DNA of 9,051 bases from Opitutales bacterium (lineage in GTDB: Bacteria > Verrucomicrobiota > Verrucomicrobiia > Opitutales > T3Sed10-336), in NCBI GenBank assembly GCA_007132315.1, contig SLOW01000196.1, forward strand, positions 1-9,051, in the 5' to 3' direction. The notes beneath the pieces were generated by a model, which ran no database searches, was not told the DNA's origin, and saw nothing but the letters and a program-made list of their open reading frames with translations. The position numbers and the translations under genes were made by a program. This document shows positions 1-6,358 of this stretch, piece after piece; position 1 is the first letter of the stretch, and each line of letters opens with the position of its first letter.

Positions 1-2954
1 ACTTCCCGCCCGTCTCCGATGGAGAGGTTGAAGTCCAGGCCTTCCTCGGCGTCGCCGGCGAGATCGAAAGTGATGTTTCTGTCATGTTCCTGCGGATATT
101 CGAGTGTGAATTGAATATCCACGGTGAACAGCGGGCCGCGCAGTGTGACTTCGCGGTCGGCTTTCAGTTGGACCGGGGCATGGACGATCAGCGTCAGTTC
201 GGAAGCGGTCGCTGCGCGCCCGTCGTCGGCCTCCACCTCCAGCGTGTACTCTCCGGGTTCGGGGAAGGTCGTCGCGGTGACCGGGGCCGAGGGCTCGGCG
301 AAGACGATTTCGGCCGGACCATCGACCGCGCGCCACGTCCAAACCGGCTCGTTGCCGCTCGTTTCCGCGGCCGGGTGCGGGTTGGCCGAAAGGGTGATTT
401 CGCGGCCGGCGATTACGGGGTCGGGGGGCGCCGACAGGATCGCGGCGGGCGCGGGATAAGCGAGGTCGGGCAGGCTTTCCGGGGGCAGGAGCGTGTTGAA
501 GACGCGCACCTCGTCGATGAGTCCGTGCCAGGCCCGGTCCCGGGCCTCGCTGTTTCCGAGCCGGGCGGTGGTGTCGTTTCCGGGCGGGCGGGGGCCGGAG
601 GGAGCGATCTGGGTAAAAACGGATCGTTCTCGTCCGTTGACGAAAATCGCCGGGACGTTTTCGTTCGAACCGCCGTCGTAACTGACGGCGAGGTGGTACC
701 ATTCGCCATCCTGGATGCTTCCGGGTTCGGTGTACCAGACTCCGAACCCGCCTTGTTGGGCGTGCCGGTCGGCGACGAATTTCACGGTGTTTCGGTTGGG
801 TTCCTGGTTCTGGATGCGGCCGAGAAAGAAGGTATGTTCGGGGGCGTCCAGGACTCGCGGCAGGGCGATCGGACTTCGCCCGCGGGAGTCGGATTTGACC
901 CAGGCGCTGAAGGCGACCTGTTCGGAAACGGGCACCGAAACCGTCGCCCGGGAGGTGTCGCCGTCGAAGCGCAATGCCCGCTCGAACAGCCCGGTCTCGC
1001 GGGTGGCGGTGCCGATTTCGCCGTGGCGTTCGTTTCCGGAGAGATCGGTCAACACGGAGTCGTCTCCGTCGAATGACCAGTGAGCGGCCGGCTCCGGGAT
1101 CGCGGTGCCGCCGAACGGTCCGACGGCGACGGTGATGTCGCGGTTGTGATGGTTTTCTCCTTCGAAGGTGTATGTCGCACGCAGTGTGTACACCCCGGCC
1201 CCGGGAAAGCGGGCGGTGGCGCGCGGGGTGTCCGGTTCGGGTGCGAAGGTGATTTCGCCGGGGCCGGACCGCGTTTGCCATGTCAGCGCGTTTTCGTCCA
1301 GCGGCTCCGGGACGCCCGCGCGATCGCCCGCGGCGGAGAGGCGCAGCCCGGTATCCGGATCGGGAATACGGATGAATCCCGCCGCGGGGGATTCCCATCG
1401 GAGGCTGAACGCCCGGCCCGCTTCGCGGACGGCGCGATCGATGTTCAAGCGGCCGCCGGTGACGGTCGTGTCCTGGAGCGAGGGCAGGGGATCGACAGTG
1501 CCGAGGAGCAGGGCTTTGATTGCCCCCGCTTCCAGGCCGGGATCCGCCGAGGCGATCAAGGCGATGGCGCCGGTGACAAACGGCGCGGCGAGCGACGTGC
1601 CGCTGCTGGCACCGTAGTTGTCGCCGCGGTGAGTCGTGAAAATATCGGCGCCGGGAGCTCCCAGGTGCACGAGGTCGGCGCTGTAATTGCTGGCATCTTG
1701 CGGCCCGATCCAGAGCTCTTCGCGGTCGTCGGTGGCGGCGACGGCGATGAGGCCGTCGATTTCGAAGGCCGCCGGATAAAAGCGTTGTCCGGTGCTCATG
1801 TCCTCTCCGCTGTTTCCCGCCGCGGCGACGAACAGGATTCCGGCGTCGATGGAACGGCTGACCGCGCGCCGGAACTGGACCATCTGGTTGGGATTCGGGG
1901 TGCCGTAGGAATTGTTGGTGGCCACGACCGGAAGCCCGTTCTCGCGCAACTCGGTGACGTAGTCGAGTCCGGCGATGATGTTGCTGATACTGAAAGTGGT
2001 GTTTCCCGCGCGAATGGGGATGATCCGGGTATTCCAGGCGACCCCGCTCATGCCCAGGCCGTTGTTTCCGATCGCCCCCGCCACCCCGGAGACGGTGGTG
2101 CCGTGTCCGTTGAGGTCGTCGAAGGCGGCGCTTTCGTCGCCGTTGCTGAAGCTGCGTCCCAGTTTGTGGGCGATGTTGCCGAAGAGATCCGGGTGGTTCC
2201 GGTCGATTCCGGAATCGAGCACGGCGACGTACACCTCCTGGGAACCGGTTTCCACCTCCCACGCGCCGATGGCTTGGGTACGGTCCAGGCCCCACTGCTG
2301 AAAAAGGTAGGGATCGTCGGGAAAGCCGGCGGGGAAGACCAGGTGATCCGGCTCGGGATAGGCGTCGTCGAATCCGGCCCGCCGCAGTTGTTCGAGCGCC
2401 TCCGGTACGGAGTTCAGGCCGGCCTCGGGCAGCCGCAGGACAACGAGCGGACTGTAGTCGAGGCGGTTGGATACGCTGAAATCGTTGTCCCGGGCGAACC
2501 GTGAAATTCGCTCGTAGGCGGCATCGGAGTCCGCGGAAAGCAAAACCTGATCCGCGACCATGGCCTCGTGCCGCACGGCGCGAGGCTCGCCGGTTTCGGG
2601 GTCGCTTTCGAAATGAGTGAGCACGCGGACCGGGCGCTCATCGACCGGGTCGTACACCAGGCGGACTTCTTTGGTTGCGCCGTTGCCCAGGCTCCGGGTC
2701 CGGGTCGCGATCGCTTCGAGATGGGCGAAGGAGCCTCTCGCTCCCGCGGCGGGGCGGGTGCCGGGCTCCCCGGCATGCTCCTCTTCCGCCTCGGGCGAGG
2801 GCAACACTTCCGGATTGTTCGAGGCTTCGGAAACGGGCGCCGGCTCCCACGCGGTGCGGGAACGGTGTTCGTCTTCGTCCTGGGTGGGAAGGAACGCCCA
2901 CCAGGCCAGGCCGGCCGCAATCAGGATCACGGTGATGCGGGTTAGCACGTTCAC
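1..2954 (-). CDS. Secreted/membrane-anchored S8 subtilisin-like serine protease with Ig-like and LamG domains (3' end outside window)
   Basis: At least 984 residues, with the C-terminus cut off by the window edge. The GTG start at 2954 overlaps the upstream stop as GTGA. Residues 6-22 form a hydrophobic signal or anchor helix, followed by an acidic/proline-rich linker and a propeptide-like region (about 95-205). The peptidase S8 domain shows the complete triad: Asp247 in VAVLDSGID, His284 in NGHGTTVSG and Ser454 in GTSLAAPF, with oxyanion Asn381 in AAGNSG. Then come an Ig/PKD-like domain (about 520-615), a LamG/concanavalin-like domain (about 625-820, starting HWSFDGDDS and ending IDEVRVFN), a second Ig-like domain (about 830-925) and the start of another beta-rich segment. 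The two Ig-like units resemble each other (PGEITFAPEP / PAEIVFAEPS; GVYTLRATY / GEYTLEVEA). The family hydrolyses peptide bonds, and the accessory domains usually bind glycans or cell surfaces. The substrate is unknown. It is the last visible gene of the rhodanese-MauE chain. The fold and activity are well supported; the biological role is not. Confidence 0.93.
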   Translation of the reverse strand, partial: MNVLTRITVILIAAGLAWWAFLPTQDEDEHRSRTAWEPAPVSEASNNPEVLPSPEAEEEHAGEPGTRPAAGARGSFAHLEAIATRTRSLGNGATKEVRLVYDPVDERPVRVLTHFESDPETGEPRAVRHEAMVADQVLLSADSDAAYERISRFARDNDFSVSNRLDYSPLVVLRLPEAGLNSVPEALEQLRRAGFDDAYPEPDHLVFPAGFPDDPYLFQQWGLDRTQAIGAWEVETGSQEVYVAVLDSGIDRNHPDLFGNIAHKLGRSFSNGDESAAFDDLNGHGTTVSGVAGAIGNNGLGMSGVAWNTRIIPIRAGNTTFSISNIIAGLDYVTELRENGLPVVATNNSYGTPNPNQMVQFRRAVSRSIDAGILFVAAAGNSGEDMSTGQRFYPAAFEIDGLIAVAATDDREELWIGPQDASNYSADLVHLGAPGADIFTTHRGDNYGASSGTSLAAPFVTGAIALIASADPGLEAGAIKALLLGTVDPLPSLQDTTVTGGRLNIDRAVREAGRAFSLRWESPAAGFIRIPDPDTGLRLSAAGDRAGVPEPLDENALTWQTRSGPGEITFAPEPDTPRATARFPGAGVYTLRATYTFEGENHHNRDITVAVGPFGGTAIPEPAAHWSFDGDDSVLTDLSGNERHGEIGTATRETGLFERALRFDGDTSRATVSVPVSEQVAFSAWVKSDSRGRSPIALPRVLDAPEHTFFLGRIQNQEPNRNTVKFVADRHAQQGGFGVWYTEPGSIQDGEWYHLAVSYDGGSNENVPAIFVNGRERSVFTQIAPSGPRPPGNDTTARLGNSEARDRAWHGLIDEVRVFNTLLPPESLPDLAYPAPAAILSAPPDPVIAGREITLSANPHPAAETSGNEPVWTWRAVDGPAEIVFAEPSAPVTATTFPEPGEYTLEVEADDGRAATASELTLIVHAPVQLKADREVTLRGPLFTVDIQFTLEYPQEHDRNITFDLAGDAEEGLDFNLSIGDGRE

Positions 2955-3430
2955 GGCGTTTTACCCGATTCGAGTGGCTCGGACGCCGAGATTGTCAAAC
3001 GGGCCGGATCCTCCCGGAAGCGTTCCAGCCAGAGCGACCCGGCGAGCCCCGCGAACAGGAGGATGTCCCGGAGCAACCACCAGGCGTAGTTGGTTTCGGT
3101 GGATTCGGATACCCCGAAACATCCGCAGGAGATGTCCAGGCCGCGAACCCAGGCCGATGCGATCAACACGCCGAAAACGACGGTGAGTCCGAGGAGAATC
3201 ACGATGGCGCCGTCATACCACCGTTTGAACCACAGCGCGGCACCGCAGAAGATCTCGAGCCAGGGGAGGTACAGGGCGACGACCAACGCGGCGAGGTAGG
3301 GCAGGAGGCGGTAGGATTCGACATCGACGAGGAATTGCGCCGGGTCGATCACCTTGACGATGCCGGCGTAGAGGAACACGGCGCCCAGGAACAGGCGCAG
3401 TGCGAGGGAGCCGCTCGCCGCCGCCGTCAT
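2951..3430 (-). CDS. MauE/DoxX-family redox-associated membrane protein
   Basis: 159 residues with four predicted membrane helices (about 8-26, 44-66, 73-95, 117-134). Features of the DoxX/MauE group are visible: AGIVKVIDP after helix 1, YRLLP before helix 2, and an SCGCFG motif (Cys102, Cys104) between helices 3 and 4. Positively charged residues (FKRWYDG between helices 2 and 3; LERFRE after helix 4) place those segments in the cytoplasm, so the CGC pair should face the periplasm. MauE-type proteins are linked to thiol/disulfide or electron transfer across the membrane; the exact reaction here is unknown. The ATG overlaps the rhodanese stop as ATGA, and the TGA stop overlaps the protease GTG. 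A GGGAGG sequence 10 bases upstream supports this start over an in-frame start further upstream that would run into the rhodanese gene. Confidence 0.88.
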   Translation of the reverse strand: MTAAASGSLALRLFLGAVFLYAGIVKVIDPAQFLVDVESYRLLPYLAALVVALYLPWLEIFCGAALWFKRWYDGAIVILLGLTVVFGVLIASAWVRGLDISCGCFGVSESTETNYAWWLLRDILLFAGLAGSLWLERFREDPARLTISASEPLESGKTP

Positions 3431-3897
3431 CGTCCGCTGTCCTCCCACGTTTGCCAGCCGCCGCGCAGGACATGGACGTCGTCGGAGCCGGTTTCCTCGC
3501 GCAGGCGCTCGGCGACCTGGTGGCTGGCCCGGCATCCGCGGCTTCCGCAGTACACGACCACCGGCGGTTCGCCGCGCAGGACCCACTTGTCAAGGAATCC
3601 GGGAAAAAGATCGTGCCAGGCGTCCTCGTTCAGAAGCACCGCGTTCGGCACGTGAGCGCTGTCGAATTCGTCGCGGGTGCGGGCGTCCACCCACAGGGGC
3701 TCGTCCGGAAAGGCGTCGATCATGGTCAGGTTGACTTCGCCTTCCTCGGGCGTATCGGGCGACCACGAGGGGGCTCCGGGATGCAGCACCACCGTCCCGG
3801 CGGCGAAGAAGGAGGGAAGAACGAGGAGGAGGCAGATCTCGCGCAAGGTTGCCGGCATTCGGCGTGCGCGGGCGGCTCTGGAATCGCCTGGCTTCAT
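3427..3897 (-). CDS. Membrane-anchored rhodanese-like sulfurtransferase domain protein
   Basis: 156 residues. An Arg-rich N-terminus is followed by one hydrophobic helix (about 18-38), which predicts an anchored protein with its domain in the periplasm. The single rhodanese domain (about 55-154) has VDARTRDEF (Asp71), AHVPNAVLLNED, the active loop VVYCGSRGCR with catalytic Cys117 and Arg123 in the CX5R pattern, and the terminal VLRGGWQTW. A second cysteine, Cys122, lies inside the active loop, so an internal disulfide is possible. The family transfers sulfane sulfur through a cysteine persulfide. No good Shine-Dalgarno sequence precedes the ATG at 3897; Met14 is an alternative start that would remove the Arg-rich stretch. 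This is the first gene of the three-gene chain. Confidence 0.9.
   Translation of the reverse strand: MKPGDSRAARARRMPATLREICLLLVLPSFFAAGTVVLHPGAPSWSPDTPEEGEVNLTMIDAFPDEPLWVDARTRDEFDSAHVPNAVLLNEDAWHDLFPGFLDKWVLRGEPPVVVYCGSRGCRASHQVAERLREETGSDDVHVLRGGWQTWEDSGR
3441..3446 (-). promoter_or_regulatory. Ribosome binding site of the MauE-like gene
   Basis: GGGAGG reads on the minus strand 10 bases before the ATG at 3430, inside the rhodanese coding sequence. It supports independent or coupled re-initiation at the ATGA overlap. Confidence 0.6.
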
Positions 3898-3939
3898 GAG
3901 TTGTTGATAAAGGAGGATGGTGTCGCTTCAGGCTTCTGC

Positions 3940-3957
3940 AGCCGGGGCGGCCCGGCT
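3940..3957. repeat. Perfect GC-rich hairpin in the rhodanese leader
   Basis: AGCCGGG and CCCGGCT form a 7-base-pair stem around a GCGG loop. On the plus strand it is followed by CTTT, too few T residues for a convincing terminator. On the minus strand it would lie in the 5' leader of the rhodanese mRNA, 43 bases from the start codon. Confidence 0.45.
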
Positions 3958-4116
3958 CTTTCAGCACTCGTGCAACATGGCGCGGCCCGCCGGTTCCCGC
4001 AAGTGATATTCGGTGATCCCGATGCGTTGGTTTGGTCCGGCGAGAGGGGAGGCATCCGCCGGCTCGAATGTTTAAAGATTGTGTGAAACTTGCGAGAGAA
4101 TCACTGATTACGGTTG

Positions 4117-4126
4117 CGGAATTCCG
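4117..4126. repeat. 10-base palindrome CGGAATTCCG upstream of the DUF1573 gene
   Basis: A perfect palindrome 60 bases before the ATG, in the likely promoter region between divergent genes. It could be an operator half of a dimeric regulator, but a single copy of this length can also arise by chance. Confidence 0.3.
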
Positions 4127-4186
4127 GAGAAGGACCAAATTTATCGATAGTTCAATTGATTCGATTTATTCAACGAACCCGTCACC

Positions 4187-4846
4187 ATGACCTGGAAATT
4201 CGCAGCATCGCTCGCCGGAGCCATTCTTTGCCCTATCGCCGCTTCTGGGCAGTTGTCGTTCGAAACGACTCGGGCCAGCGTTGACGCCGCGTTCGGGCAG
4301 GAGGAGGTGACTCACGATTTTGTGTTCACCAACACCGGAGATTTTCCGGTGAAAATCCGCAGTATCAGCAGCAGCTGTGGTTGCACGACCGCGGACCTGG
4401 AACAGCGCCGCTACGAGCCGGGCGAGTCCGGAAAAATCACCGGTGTGTTCAATGTCGGGCAGCGGGTGGGCGAGCAGACCAATACCATCAACGTGCGCAC
4501 CGACGCGTCCGAGCGTTCCATGCACAACCTGTCGTTCCAGGTGAACATTCCCCGGCCCTTGACCCTGTCACATCGTTTCCTGATTTGGCAGCGCGATGGC
4601 GAGCCGGACACACGGACCGTCGAAGCGACGTTTCATCCGGATGCTCCGTACCATCTGGAAGGCGTGGAGGTCGAGAGCGACAACTTCACCGTCGAGGTTC
4701 TGGAAGACGAGAATCGGGAAGGGAGCTACCGCCTGCGGGTCACGCCGCTCAAGGTATCCGAGTCCGATCGCGCGGCCATCGTCCTCAAGACTTCGCCGAA
4801 ACCGAATAACCCGAGGGCGTTTTCGTTTTACGCCTACGTGCGCTGA
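4187..4846 (+). CDS. Exported DUF1573 domain protein
   Basis: 219 residues. The N-terminus (MTWKFAASLAGAILCPIAASG) is a typical signal peptide, with likely cleavage near residue 21. Residues about 25-105 match the DUF1573 pattern: HDFVFTNTGDFPVKI, then ISSSCGCTTAD with Cys64 and Cys66, YEPGESGKI, and FNVGQRVGEQTN. The rest is beta-rich (NFTVEVLED, YRLRVTPL), probably a second Ig-like domain. DUF1573 proteins are exported, Ig-like (ASPM/Hydin-like) and of unknown function, common in Bacteroidetes, Planctomycetes and Verrucomicrobia. The gene is divergent from the rhodanese-MauE-protease chain. Both this protein and the MauE-like protein carry an SCGC motif, which hints at a shared thiol or metal role but does not prove one. 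No Shine-Dalgarno sequence is visible before the ATG. Confidence 0.88.
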   Translation: MTWKFAASLAGAILCPIAASGQLSFETTRASVDAAFGQEEVTHDFVFTNTGDFPVKIRSISSSCGCTTADLEQRRYEPGESGKITGVFNVGQRVGEQTNTINVRTDASERSMHNLSFQVNIPRPLTLSHRFLIWQRDGEPDTRTVEATFHPDAPYHLEGVEVESDNFTVEVLEDENREGSYRLRVTPLKVSESDRAAIVLKTSPKPNNPRAFSFYAYVR

Positions 4847-5132
4847 CGGGCGGATCCGATCGCGCGGCGTGCGCTTGAGGTTGCTCTGCGGAGCAGGGAT
4901 CAGGTTCGGTCGTCGAAGGCCCTGTTATTTACCGTCCTCTCAGCGGTTTCGATCACCTCAGAGGCTTCGATCACGATGGACGGCTTGTTCTGGCTCCATT
5001 CGCGCTCGAGCCGTGCCGGCTTTCGTTATTGCGTTTTTCAGTGCTGCGGTCCATCCTTCACGAAAATGGTCTGCGGCCGTACCGGTGCGGAATGTATTGT
5101 CAGCTTCGGCCGGCAGAATTAACGTTATCCGA
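4847..5132 (+). other. Intergenic region between the DUF1573 and CBS genes
   Basis: 286 bases without a supported gene, although the CBS reading frame stays open through it. A small hairpin (TGCTC/GAGCA, 4882-4895, TGCG loop) lies 35 bases after the DUF1573 stop but lacks a T tract, so it is a poor terminator. The 9-mer TTCGATCAC occurs twice about 20 bases apart around 4947-4976. TTGTCA at 5097-5102 followed 17 bases later by TAACGT is a weak promoter candidate for the CBS gene; its transcript would start almost at the ATG. Confidence 0.4.
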
Positions 5133-5591
5133 ATGATGCAAACCAAAATCAGCGAGATTCTGGCTTACAAGGGCGGATCCGTATATCAGGTGTCGCCCGA
5201 GCAGTCGGTTTTGGAGGCGATCGATTTGATGAACGAGCGCAGGGTCGGATCCGTGGTGGTGATTCGCGACGGTTCGCCCGTCGGGATGTTCACCGAGCGC
5301 GACGTCCTTACGCGCATCGTGCCCTTGAAACTCGAACCGGACACGACGCCCGTGAGTCAGGTGATGAGCACGGAACTCGTCGTGATCAGCCCGGATATTT
5401 TGGTGGAGGACGCGATGAAGGTCATCACCGAAAAGAAGAGACGCCACCTGCCCGTCGTGACCGAACGCCGCATGGTGGGTTTGGTGTCGATCGGCGATTT
5501 GACCCGTTGGCTCGTCCGCGAGCACCGGAACGAGGTGGAGACGCTGCTCGAATACATTCAGGGACCCCAGCCTTCGCCTCCCGGGTCTTGA
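5133..5591 (+). CDS. Stand-alone two-CBS-domain (Bateman module) protein
   Basis: 152 residues from the ATG at 5133 (an ATG three bases later is equally possible). It consists almost only of two CBS motifs: about 8-65 (VLEAIDLMNERRVGSVVV, GMFTERDVL) and about 72-130 (VEDAMKVITEKKRRHLPVV, GLVSIGDLTRW), followed by a short tail. Such pairs bind adenosine nucleotides such as AMP, ATP or SAM and act as regulatory sensors; no enzyme or transporter domain is attached, so the partner is unknown. The protein lacks a signal peptide and should be cytoplasmic. The frame stays open upstream to 4596, but the translation there is Arg-rich and overlaps the DUF1573 gene in another frame, so this start is preferred. 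No Shine-Dalgarno sequence is seen. It converges on the putative anti-sigma gene. Confidence 0.88.
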   Translation: MMQTKISEILAYKGGSVYQVSPEQSVLEAIDLMNERRVGSVVVIRDGSPVGMFTERDVLTRIVPLKLEPDTTPVSQVMSTELVVISPDILVEDAMKVITEKKRRHLPVVTERRMVGLVSIGDLTRWLVREHRNEVETLLEYIQGPQPSPPGS

Positions 5592-5596
5592 ACGGC

Positions 5597-5605
5597 GGGG
5601 GGGGG
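5597..5605. repeat. Run of nine G between convergent genes
   Basis: A G9 homopolymer fills most of the 14-base gap between the CBS stop (5591) and the stop of the minus-strand gene (5606). It lies outside both coding sequences. No terminator hairpin is present, so transcripts from both sides probably overlap. Confidence 0.7.
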
Positions 5606-6358
5606 TTAGAACAGGTTTTCCAGATCGCCGCGCGAGCCGCGGGTTCCGAGAATGAAGGTTCTTCCGGACGAGCCCCAGGCGGCGAAGTTCCAGTTGTCCA
5701 TCTGGGTGAATCGCGGCTCGTTTCCGCGGTCCAGAGGGACGAAGTCGTCGCCTTCGACGATGAAGAGGTGGAAGTTGCCTTCCAGCCGTTCCATACAAAT
5801 CAGAGCCACCCGCCTGCCCTCCCAGTCGAACAGCCGGCAGCGATAGCCGCGGGCTTCGCTCATCCTGGACGGTATATCAGAGGTGTCGGGGCCGCCCCGG
5901 GCTTCCACCTGGCGACGGAGATCGGTCAGGTTCCGACTGAAGTAGTCGTAGTCCGGCGTGCGATCGAAAAACGAGGTCAGGTCGCCCAGGAAACCGGCCG
6001 AGGCCTGAGCGGCGGCCGGCTGGCCGGAGCTCCGGTCGAAAAACGTGAGCGCTCCCCAACTGATCAGGAGAAGGGCCAGCATTGCCGCGATCGCGAGTCC
6101 GGCCGGTGTCGTGGAGAAGGGCTGCCTGGCCGGCGTTTCACGCCCGGCGAGAATGGCGGCCCGCAAGTCGGCCGGTGCGGGAGCGGTCTTCAATTTGGAA
6201 GCGATCGCCCGGTCGAGGGCGCGTTCGCGTTCGAAACGAGCTTTCAACGCTTCATCCGACTCAAGCTCCCGCCGTACCGTTTCCCATTCGGGATCGCCCG
6301 CGGTGTCCGCGAAGGGCGGAAGGCAGTTCAAGAGCGTTTCGAGTTTATCCTTGTTCAT
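5606..6358 (-). CDS. Single-pass membrane protein, putative anti-sigma factor of the adjacent ECF sigma factor
   Basis: 250 residues. The N-terminal part (1-80) is charged and helical (DPEWETVRRELESDEALKAR, FERERALDRAIASKL), as expected for a cytoplasmic sigma-binding region. One membrane helix spans about 86-107. The C-terminal part (120-250) should be periplasmic and contains YRCRLFDWEGRRVALICM, NFHLFIVEGDDF and a final NWNFAAWGSSGRTFILGTRG. This pattern (Cys, aromatic, W-x-G, LIC, HLF, AAW) resembles membrane regulators that I recall behind ECF sigma genes in Verrucomicrobiota. Cys174 and Cys188 could form a disulfide switch. The N-terminal zinc motif HxxxCxxC of ZAS anti-sigma factors is absent. 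The gene overlaps the sigma gene by 14 bases, implying coupled expression. The anti-sigma role is inferred from context and topology. Confidence 0.8.
   Translation of the reverse strand: MNKDKLETLLNCLPPFADTAGDPEWETVRRELESDEALKARFERERALDRAIASKLKTAPAPADLRAAILAGRETPARQPFSTTPAGLAIAAMLALLLISWGALTFFDRSSGQPAAAQASAGFLGDLTSFFDRTPDYDYFSRNLTDLRRQVEARGGPDTSDIPSRMSEARGYRCRLFDWEGRRVALICMERLEGNFHLFIVEGDDFVPLDRGNEPRFTQMDNWNFAAWGSSGRTFILGTRGSRGDLENLF

Larger units (their letters stand above)
3898..4186. other. Divergent intergenic region between the rhodanese and DUF1573 genes
   Basis: 289 bases with no convincing gene. It must hold promoters for both directions. The stretch 4137-4175, just before the DUF1573 gene, is clearly A+T-rich against a GC-rich background and is the likeliest promoter zone on the plus strand, but I cannot defend a specific -35/-10 pair. 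The half nearest the rhodanese gene is GC-rich and carries inverted repeats at 3940-3957, 3965-3974 (GCAC/GTGC) and 4037-4062 (CCGGCG/CGCCGG around 14 bases), so a rhodanese transcript starting upstream would have a structured leader. No known riboswitch class was recognised. Confidence 0.5.

Noticed and set aside
82..2295. A 737-residue minus-strand open frame
   Set aside because: Its translation is almost all Arg, Pro, Gly and His with no domain, while a shifted minus-strand frame encodes a protease with a complete catalytic triad. It is a GC-content shadow.
84..2504. Long plus-strand frames (84-1076, 1080-2504)
   Set aside because: They are antisense to the protease, low in recognisable motifs, and explained by the codon bias of the gene opposite.
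3917..4006. A 29-codon plus-strand frame preceded by a perfect AAAGGAGG
   Set aside because: The Shine-Dalgarno-like sequence directly abuts the ATG with no spacer, and the peptide has no recognisable feature.
3590..4138. A 182-residue minus-strand frame spanning the intergenic region
   Set aside because: It has Arg-rich composition, overlaps the rhodanese gene out of frame, and has no motif.
4882..4895. Hairpin after the DUF1573 gene as a terminator
   Set aside because: The stem is only five base pairs and no T tract follows.
4596..5132. Upstream extension of the CBS reading frame
   Set aside because: The translation is Arg/Ser-rich, overlaps the DUF1573 gene, and is unrelated to CBS proteins. 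The ATG at 5133 gives a family-typical protein.
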